Positions 58,430-64,000 of a stretch of DNA of 64,000 nucleotides are shown here, piece after piece. The notes under the pieces were generated by a model. It did no database searches. It was not told where the DNA came from and was given only the letters and a program-made list of their open reading frames with translations. Each line of letters begins with the position of its first letter. Position 1 is the stretch's first letter. The position numbers and the translations under genes were made by a program. The stretch lies in NCBI GenBank assembly GCA_963660485.1, contig CAVKYH010000005.1, forward strand, positions 1-64,000. Direction: 5' to 3'. Origin of the DNA: UBA6398 sp963660485 (GTDB lineage Bacteria; Bacteroidota; Bacteroidia; Bacteroidales; Bacteroidaceae).

Positions 58430-59422
58430 TTATTTCACGGCAATCTTGCGCGTAACTTTGTCGTGCTTTGTTGTGGCTCTTACGATATATATGCCGTTGT
58501 CTTTCAGGCAGAATTCCGCGCTTTTGCCGTGTGCGTTGGCTATTGAAGCACCGCTCGCGTCGATTACTTCAACGTGCATTTTTTCTTCGCTCTTCACGCT
58601 AATGCTGCGACCGCTTACCGAAATGTTTATAGAGGAGGTAGGCACTTCTTCCACCGATGTTACATAGCCTCGGGAGTTAGTTCCGATATATTCGGCCTTA
58701 TATGTCAGACGGAAAATATCGAGCGTGATGTGATAATATCCGTCTTTGTCGATAGCCCATTTGGTATCTTCGCCACCCGAGCGCATCTGCGTTGAAGTAA
58801 GTGCGTTTTCGTCTTGGGTATATGGGTGCAAAACTTTCGGATCCCAGTTGTCCTGTCCCGTAAACTTGAAACGGTTCGGCTCTTCAAACTGAGTGCGGGT
58901 TTTAAGTTCGCCAGTCCATTCCCATACACACGGGTCGTTTTTGTCCTGCGTCATCTCAATCATCTTGAATGCGTTCCAGCCACATTCCAATGCGCCGCCA
59001 ACGATAAAGACTTCGGTCCAGGGCTTGAAAAGTTCGCCGGTCAAAGTTTTTTTGCTTAGATCAACCGTGAAACGAAAGTAATCTTCCTGAAAAGGTACAA
59101 TCCAGCCCTGTTTTGTAGAGTCGGTGGAGGTGGTGAGACCCTCTCCGTTGTTCACGATATAGGCATCTTCGAGACGAGGTGTGATATATTGCGTGCCTTG
59201 CACCGGATTTTCTGCCGAAACTATCTTGAGCACGCCTTTGTTGAGCGAGCCGGCAAAATTGAAAGTCTTGTTTGGGCGGCTTTCGAGCTTCTGCACTCCT
59301 CCGGGTACCGCGCTGCCGATAATCCAAAGGTCGCTCTGTGCTTTGATTGCCGACGGCAACATCGTGATAACCGCCGTTGCTATTGTTGCAGCCAGTTTGC
59401 TGCAGTATGATAAGCTTTTCAT
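58430..59422 (-). CDS. SusE/SusF-like starch-binding protein with type IX sorting tail
   Basis: 330 residues. A signal peptide (about 1-28) is followed by two SusE/SusF-like beta-sandwich domains (WIIGSAVPGGVQKLES; WTEVFIVGGALECGWNAFKM). These have surface aromatic residues suited to glucan binding. The C-terminal 75 residues (SINISVSGRSISVKSEE to GIYIVRATTKHDKVTRKIAVK) look like a type IX secretion sorting domain. Unlike true SusE/F it lacks an obvious lipobox Cys. Encoded 7 bp after the GH31 gene, so probably helps it hold alpha-glucan at the surface. No SusC/SusD in the window. Confidence 0.75.
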   Translation of the reverse strand: MKSLSYCSKLAATIATAVITMLPSAIKAQSDLWIIGSAVPGGVQKLESRPNKTFNFAGSLNKGVLKIVSAENPVQGTQYITPRLEDAYIVNNGEGLTTSTDSTKQGWIVPFQEDYFRFTVDLSKKTLTGELFKPWTEVFIVGGALECGWNAFKMIEMTQDKNDPCVWEWTGELKTRTQFEEPNRFKFTGQDNWDPKVLHPYTQDENALTSTQMRSGGEDTKWAIDKDGYYHITLDIFRLTYKAEYIGTNSRGYVTSVEEVPTSSINISVSGRSISVKSEEKMHVEVIDASGASIANAHGKSAEFCLKDNGIYIVRATTKHDKVTRKIAVK

Positions 59423-59429
59423 TTCGTTC

Positions 59430-61970
59430 TTATTTTAATATTTTCATTGCGATAACGTTTCCGTCTGCATTCACACGGCATATATATGTTCCGTGCTGCA
59501 ACTTGCTGAGATTTATAGAGTGGGTCTTGGCATTTGTAACCTTTGCCGCAGCCTCTTCCTGCCCACTTGTGTTGTAGACAACCAAACGTGCTTTTTTGCA
59601 GGTCTTGCCGAAATCAACATTTATCCTGTCGTTGTTTGCATCGTATTTGATGCCGATAGCAGAAGTCTGCACCTTGTTAATACTTGTAACGTTGCGGTTA
59701 ATGCCAATAGTGGTAAGCGCGCTGCACGAAACCTTTCCCGTGTTTATCACAGCGCATTTGCTCATTTCGTCGTAGCTCCAGTCTTCGTCTGAGATGGCTT
59801 CGCCGTTGAGCGATACGCTTTCGGGTTTTTCCTCTGCAAGTATCTTGACAGTATAGCAACGGGCTTCCTGCATTCCGGGATAGGAACCCTCGCGCGGATT
59901 AATCTTTACGGTAATCGAAGAAGGCGTGCGCTGCTGCTCAAACAAGGTGGTGGCAAAAACTCCGTCCTTGTAGGCATCGTTGTCTCCCTCGTCTTCGTAA
60001 AGTTTGAAGGAACCGTCAGCACCGGGAGCCACATTGACAATAAGAGTGTCGGCCGGAGATTTAAGATTACTCAAATGGCAATTGTTTACAAGTATACTTC
60101 CGGCTTTCAAGAAGTAAGGAATTTCGGGCTGTGTATAACTGTCGGTGAATTCCGTGGCTCCTTCTACGACGCGGTTGCGGCATACGTCGAACCACTTGCC
60201 TTCGGGAAGCCACACCTTGCGGGTTGCCATTCCGTCGCTGCCGGCTGCGGAAACAACAGGAGCCACAAGAATATCATTGCCGAACATATATTCGTCTTCG
60301 TAACGGTAGGCATTGTTTTCCTCAGGCGAATCGTAGTAAAGCGGACGGCACATGGAAATTCCCGTGTCGTATGTCTCTCGTGCGGCGGTGTATATGTAGG
60401 GCATAAGAGCGTAGCGCAGATTAACGGTTTCAAGCAGCAGAGGGAAGTTGCTGTATTTCCAAATTCTCCTTTCTATAAGTGAATAGTTTGATCCGTGTGT
60501 TCGGAAAAGCGGCGAGAACACTCCGTATTGCATCCAACGCAGATAAAGTTCGGGACTGTTGTTGGTTTTTTCATTGTAGTTGTGTCCGCCGAGATCATGT
60601 CCCCAGTAGCCGAAACCAACATTCGAAGCGGTGGCCGTGAAGTAGGGCTCGTATGCAAGAGTTCCGAAGGTGGGGTGGGTATCTCCCGAGAAACCTATCG
60701 GATAACGATGGCTGCCCAAACCTCCCCAGCGGTGGAAAATCACAGGACGCTTGTTGGAGTATTTGTTCTTCATGTCGTTGTAGAATACATGGTTGAGCCA
60801 GAAAGTATGACTCAGGTAGCCGCTGCCGAGTTGCTTTGTGAGCGTTTGTTGCCAGTCAATCCACCAAAAATCCACGCCTTGGTTTTCGCGAACTCTCAAG
60901 AAACGGTTGGAGAATGACTTGTAGAATGAAGAATCCTCGAGAGCCCAGGGAATTGATGCGATAGAATCGTTTAGTCCGAGGTCTTTGCACATTCCGCTGA
61001 AAGGTTCTTCATAAGAGGCTACGCCGTCGGCAGGGTGAAGGTTGAGCGAAACTTTCAGTTTGTGGTTGTGCATATATTTTATAAGGCCTTCGGGATCGGG
61101 AATGAGGTCTTTGTTCCAAGTCCAGCCGGTCCAGCCGTCGAGATGCCAGTCCATGTCGAAAATCATCACGTCGATAGGAATGTTGTTGCTCTCGATTTCT
61201 CTTGCAAGGTTTATGAAATCTTGCTGAGAATACCTTTGATATTTACTGTACCAGTATCCCAGAATATAGAGTGGGGGCATCGGAATTCTTCCGCCTATTT
61301 TGGTGATGTAGTCGCTTATGGCTTTTTTATAGTCGTGGCCGTATCCCAAGAAATACCAGTCGTATGCTTTGGGGTCTACCGGTTCTACAACCCATGGCAC
61401 GCCGTTGACGTCGTTGCCGAAGGCGAAAGATGTGCTTCCGTCCCCACGTTTTGTGGCAGGAGATTCGTCGATTATTGCCCAGCCTGCGCGCGAAATCAAA
61501 CCATTCTCGAGTTCTTCGCGTTTGGAGTCGCCTATACAGTTGTCGAGTGTGCGCGAAGTTCCTTTAAGGTTGAGCGCGTCGTCTTTTCCGGGATACCACA
61601 GCACATTTTCTCCGTTCATCTTGAATGTGATGCTCAGTCGAGTGGAGTTTTTAAGCGCTGCATATGGAATTGAGCCCACTTTGTATTTCAGTGTGAGCGC
61701 TTCGGTGATAATGTAAAGGTATCCGTTTTCTGTTTTAGTGGTAAACTCCGGTACGGGAAGCTTTCTGTTAACCACGCCGAACGTTGCGCGGTCTTCAAAC
61801 TTCTTTTGCGGGCTATATTGAATGCGTATCATTTGCGGTGTGAGCACTGTGAAACGCATATTGCCCGATTTGATTACTGCCGCAGAGTCGGCTATGGGGT
61901 CGTAGTCGGTCTGCGCGCTTGCGGTAGCGATGCCTATGAAAAGCATCACCAAGGTCAATATTTTTTTCAT
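59430..61970 (-). CDS. GH31 alpha-glucosidase-type enzyme with type IX sorting tail
   Basis: 846 residues. A signal peptide (1-19), N-terminal galactose-mutarotase-like domain, GH31 barrel (about 230-560) and distal beta domains are followed by a sorting tail (GTYICRVNADGNVIAMKILK). The catalytic nucleophile is Asp372 in WWIDWQQ and the acid/base is Asp430 in GFSGDTHPT. DVMIFDMDWHLDGWTGWTWN and IGRxP-like FHRWGGLGSHRYPIGF fit enzymes acting on alpha-glucosidic linkages rather than xylosidases, but specificity is uncertain. Upstream lies a full promoter; downstream the glucan-binding-like partner. Confidence 0.92.
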   Translation of the reverse strand: MKKILTLVMLFIGIATASAQTDYDPIADSAAVIKSGNMRFTVLTPQMIRIQYSPQKKFEDRATFGVVNRKLPVPEFTTKTENGYLYIITEALTLKYKVGSIPYAALKNSTRLSITFKMNGENVLWYPGKDDALNLKGTSRTLDNCIGDSKREELENGLISRAGWAIIDESPATKRGDGSTSFAFGNDVNGVPWVVEPVDPKAYDWYFLGYGHDYKKAISDYITKIGGRIPMPPLYILGYWYSKYQRYSQQDFINLAREIESNNIPIDVMIFDMDWHLDGWTGWTWNKDLIPDPEGLIKYMHNHKLKVSLNLHPADGVASYEEPFSGMCKDLGLNDSIASIPWALEDSSFYKSFSNRFLRVRENQGVDFWWIDWQQTLTKQLGSGYLSHTFWLNHVFYNDMKNKYSNKRPVIFHRWGGLGSHRYPIGFSGDTHPTFGTLAYEPYFTATASNVGFGYWGHDLGGHNYNEKTNNSPELYLRWMQYGVFSPLFRTHGSNYSLIERRIWKYSNFPLLLETVNLRYALMPYIYTAARETYDTGISMCRPLYYDSPEENNAYRYEDEYMFGNDILVAPVVSAAGSDGMATRKVWLPEGKWFDVCRNRVVEGATEFTDSYTQPEIPYFLKAGSILVNNCHLSNLKSPADTLIVNVAPGADGSFKLYEDEGDNDAYKDGVFATTLFEQQRTPSSITVKINPREGSYPGMQEARCYTVKILAEEKPESVSLNGEAISDEDWSYDEMSKCAVINTGKVSCSALTTIGINRNVTSINKVQTSAIGIKYDANNDRINVDFGKTCKKARLVVYNTSGQEEAAAKVTNAKTHSINLSKLQHGTYICRVNADGNVIAMKILK

Positions 61971-62035
61971 TGTCTATATATAAATATGTATCTGTGTTGG
62001 CGGAATAATAAAAGAGAAAATGTAAGAATTGTCTG

Positions 62036-62066
62036 CAAAGTTAATCATAAGTTGTAGTTTTAGCAA
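62036..62066 (-). promoter_or_regulatory. Promoter of the GH31 operon
   Basis: Minus-strand TTG (62066-62064), 20 bp, TAACTTTG (62043-62036): full consensus, giving a leader of about 58 nt before ATG 61970. Confidence 0.75.
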
Positions 62067-62147
62067 GACGCAGGACGCAGAATGCCGACAAATAAAGTCA
62101 TGTTTGTTAAAATAAACGGTAGCTGGAAAACGCCGTGTTTTGTGTCC

Positions 62148-62262
62148 AAAAAACAATGTCTGATATCGTAAAAACTATGTCAGACATAATTTAAACTATG
62201 TCAGACATAGTTTAAACAAGATGCCTTGGAATTTTGCCATATGCAACGCCTTGTTTTTCAAG
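62148..62262. repeat. Modular TTTAAA repeat, copy O (TGTCTGACA subfamily)
   Basis: ACAATGTCTGATATCG, TAAAAACTATGTCAGACATAA, TTTAAA, insert CTATGTCAGACATAG (an almost perfect palindrome), TTTAAA, CAAGATGCCTTGGAATTTTG, then GCAACGCC and a T-run. Ends with arm sequences of the other subfamily. Between divergent genes; the remainder of 62067-62396 holds the promoters. Confidence 0.85.
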
Positions 62263-62361
62263 AGTATATTTGGGGGCAAAAATCACCCCTAAAACGTGGT
62301 GCTTACAGGACTTGTTACATCTTTTATATATTGATGTGCAAGGCAAAAGAGAAAAAATTAG

Positions 62362-62369
62362 TACTTTTG
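62362..62369 (+). promoter_or_regulatory. Probable -7 element
   Basis: TACTTTTG, 28 bp before the ATG at 62397. Supports that start over a 57-residue longer frame. Confidence 0.45.
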
Positions 62370-62396
62370 GCGAATAATGCGAAAATCCGGACAGTG

Positions 62397-62837
62397 ATGA
62401 GAGCGAGCGAACAGGCTTTGCAGCAGATTAAAGACGCGATAACTACGGCCGTTACAGCGTTTCCCGCAGATGTGGAGGCGTTGCCGATGACTGATATCAT
62501 AGTACAGGTTTCCCAAGACTCGGGGGAATTCGTTGTGAGCGATGACGACAACAACGAGCTGTGCCGCATGAATATTGCCGAATGGAGCAATTATTCCGGC
62601 GAAGACTTCTACGGCGACATACAGCCCGTTTTGCGACGCTGCATAAACGAGCAACGCGAAACTTTGCTCCAAGCCGCAATAATGAAACCCTTCAGCATTC
62701 TTCTGGTTGACGATGACGGCGAAACGGTGGCCGACCTCTACACGGTGGAAGACGATACCGTGGTGCTCGACGACGAGATGATCAGAAAAATAGACGAGGA
62801 TCTTGACGATTTTCTCGACAAACTAATGAAAGAATAG
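62397..62837 (+). CDS. Hypothetical acidic protein of the coaX operon
   Basis: 146 residues from ATG 62397 (MRASEQALQQIKDAITTAV); a longer frame to 62226 runs through the promoter and repeat. Cytoplasmic, very acidic toward the end (DEDLDDFLDKLMKE) with alternating strand segments such as MKPFSILLVDDDGETVADLY and TVEDDTVVLDDEMI. No known domain recognised. It is 40 bp upstream of coaX and probably co-transcribed with it, which suggests a housekeeping role in Bacteroidales rather than an accessory one. Confidence 0.7.
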   Translation: MRASEQALQQIKDAITTAVTAFPADVEALPMTDIIVQVSQDSGEFVVSDDDNNELCRMNIAEWSNYSGEDFYGDIQPVLRRCINEQRETLLQAAIMKPFSILLVDDDGETVADLYTVEDDTVVLDDEMIRKIDEDLDDFLDKLMKE

Positions 62838-62877
62838 GCATCGCCCGGATATCTGCACAGAAATAGAATCGAAAAGA

Positions 62878-63612
62878 ATGGAACTGATAGTCGATATAGG
62901 CAACTCCTCAGCGAAAATAGCGATTTTCAAAGGCGAGAAAATAGTTTTCCAAGATACGTGCCGCAACGATTTTCTTAAACCGCTTGACGATATTCTGAAG
63001 AACTACGCCATTGACAGCAGCATAGTTTCTACAGTTGCCGGACTTAAAGGAAAGGTGGGACCGCAGTTGCGTGCCGCCGGATTGCCGACCATTCTGCTCA
63101 ACGATGCAACCACTTCGGAATACAACAAATGCTACGGCTTGCCTTCCACAATGGGAAGCGACCGACTGGGAGCCATTGTGGGCGCGATGACAAAGTTCCC
63201 ATCGCGCAATATCCTGGTTATCGACAACGGCAGTTGCATTACCTACGAGTTTATTTCGGCTACGAGAAAATATCTTGGCGGCAATATCTCGCCGGGAATA
63301 TATATGCGCTTGCAGGCAATGCACACGTGGACATCGTTGCTGCCTCTTGTGGATACCGAAGGCCCTCTGCCCGAAATAGGATACGACACCTACACCGCAA
63401 TGCGCTCCGGAGCTGTAAACGGAGTGAACCATGAAGTGGAAGGATACATCAGGCACACGCTGGCAAGCTATCCCGACCTCATAACAATAATTACAGGCGG
63501 AGCCGAAACCGATATATCGGTGAGGGGAGCCGAAATAATCTACGACAAGTACCTCGTGTTTGAAGGACTGCGCGAAATACTCGTAAGCAGAACCGTTAAC
63601 GACCAAAAATAA
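62878..63612 (+). CDS. coaX: Type III pantothenate kinase
   Basis: 244 residues. First step of coenzyme A synthesis, phosphorylating pantothenate with ATP. ASKHA fold: LIVDIGNSSAKIAIFKG (phosphate loop with catalytic Asp), TMGSDRLGAIVGA, ILVIDNGSCITYEFI (the D-x-G-T/S-A-like motif, here GSC) and GGNISPGIYMRLQAMH. Ends with a GGAETD motif. The outer-membrane protein gene follows 21 bp later. Confidence 0.95.
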   Translation: MELIVDIGNSSAKIAIFKGEKIVFQDTCRNDFLKPLDDILKNYAIDSSIVSTVAGLKGKVGPQLRAAGLPTILLNDATTSEYNKCYGLPSTMGSDRLGAIVGAMTKFPSRNILVIDNGSCITYEFISATRKYLGGNISPGIYMRLQAMHTWTSLLPLVDTEGPLPEIGYDTYTAMRSGAVNGVNHEVEGYIRHTLASYPDLITIITGGAETDISVRGAEIIYDKYLVFEGLREILVSRTVNDQK

Positions 63613-63633
63613 CAAAAGAGACTACCAATAGAA

Positions 63634-64000
63634 ATGGACAAGAAAACAGGAATACTCGGAAGCGTAATCGCAATGGCACTTATAGTGTCGCCGCTCGCGG
63701 GCAATGCCCAAAACGGAACCAACTCTCCCTATTCGCGATATGGTTTCGGTACACTCAACGACCGCTCCCAAAGTTTCAATAAAGGTATGGCAGGAGTTTC
63801 GCAGGGTTTTCGCGACGCTACGATAGTGAATTTCCAAAACCCCGCCTCATACTCCGCAGTCGATTCGCTCACACTTCTGTTTGATATAGGCGTGTCGTTG
63901 CAAAATACCAACTTCAAACAGGGCAATCTCAAAGCAAATGCAAAAAATACGGCTATCGACTATGTAAACGCTCAGTTCCGCGCGTGGCGAAATGTGGGAA
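63634..64000 (+). CDS. Outer-membrane protein, 5' part only
   Basis: Partial gene running off the window. ATG 63634 gives a signal peptide (MDKKTGILGSVIAMALIVSP, cleaved after NAQ) followed by NSPYSRYGFGTLNDRSQSFN and GMAGVSQGFRDATIVNFQNP. This is the start of a Bacteroidota beta-barrel family that usually carries the SPYSRYGxG motif and an FadL/PorV-like NPA motif. About 122 residues are visible. Follows coaX closely and is likely in the same transcript. Confidence 0.72.
   Translation, partial: MDKKTGILGSVIAMALIVSPLAGNAQNGTNSPYSRYGFGTLNDRSQSFNKGMAGVSQGFRDATIVNFQNPASYSAVDSLTLLFDIGVSLQNTNFKQGNLKANAKNTAIDYVNAQFRAWRNVG

Noticed and set aside
58430..59422. SusE/SusF proper
   Set aside because: No lipobox and no susC or susD neighbour, so only a domain-level resemblance is claimed.
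1..62262. The modular repeats as a CRISPR array or as ordinary terminators
   Set aside because: Copies are dispersed singly between genes, not in arrays, and the N15 inserts are few and recurring, not unique spacers. Genuine hairpin terminators exist beside several copies, and copies such as K cannot fold as one stem.

Overview
This window looks like a chromosomal segment of a Bacteroidales bacterium, probably gut-associated. I cannot name the genus. Supporting evidence: Bacteroidota-type promoters (TTG, about 20 bp, TAnnTTTG) ahead of both tRNAs and several genes; a biotin-dependent methylmalonyl-CoA decarboxylase operon; an UpxY-like NusG paralogue heading a polysaccharide locus; sortase-independent C-terminal tails of the type IX secretion kind; and a TonB receptor and glycan hydrolases (GH84, GH31). 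No rRNA, phage, CRISPR array or complete insertion sequence was seen.

Layout. 0-13 kb: a sugar O-acetyltransferase; a TonB receptor overlapping an exported DUF362 protein; an alpha-2-macroglobulin-like protein with a phytase-like esterase; and an exported leucine-rich-repeat/transglutaminase protein. 13-15 kb: a membrane-anchored HTH regulator, divergent from a candidate small gene. 15-31 kb (minus strand): a surface polysaccharide locus read from 31.1 kb down to 15.0 kb. Its order is NusG-like antiterminator, acyltransferase, DegT aminotransferase, ATP-grasp/PglD-like fusion, Wzx flippase, an Rpn-type nuclease, five GT2 or GT4 glycosyltransferases with a nucleotide-sugar dehydrogenase, an EpsG-like polymerase, then one more GT2 and one more GT4. 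31-33 kb: a DUF4143-type ATPase bracketed by two identical 90-bp repeats. 33-38 kb: the sodium-pumping methylmalonyl-CoA decarboxylase operon (mmdA, a gamma/delta-like subunit, an epsilon-like subunit, mmdC, mmdB). 38-42 kb: a GNAT enzyme, tRNA-Gln and rsfS-ftsH-cdsA. 42-50 kb: GH84 hexosaminidase, nitroreductase, a small periplasmic protein, Nif3 with a zinc-ribbon protein, alkA-ogt, a phosphoesterase, a cytidylate-kinase-like protein and a MATE transporter. 52-58 kb: SLC13 permease, FMN-binding-like protein, DnaJ-like protein, rsmE, a lipoprotein and tRNA-Cys. 58-64 kb: a GH31 glucosidase operon, a hypothetical protein, coaX and the start of an outer-membrane protein gene cut by the window edge.

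The most unusual signal is a family of fifteen intergenic repeats scattered across the window. All complete copies share one architecture: TTTAAA cores placed exactly 21 bp apart with 15-bp inserts between them. The inserts come from a small set of cassettes that occur in both orientations, and the outer arms carry GGCATCTCGTAAAAACT. Two subfamilies (GATGC/GGCCC cassettes and TGTCTGACA cassettes) are joined in chimeric copies. I do not recognise this family. A second notable signal is a run of nine G/C bases at the front of the polysaccharide acyltransferase, which puts its conserved N-terminus out of frame with the upstream ATG by one base and would be restored by loss of one base, as expected for phase variation or a sequencing error.
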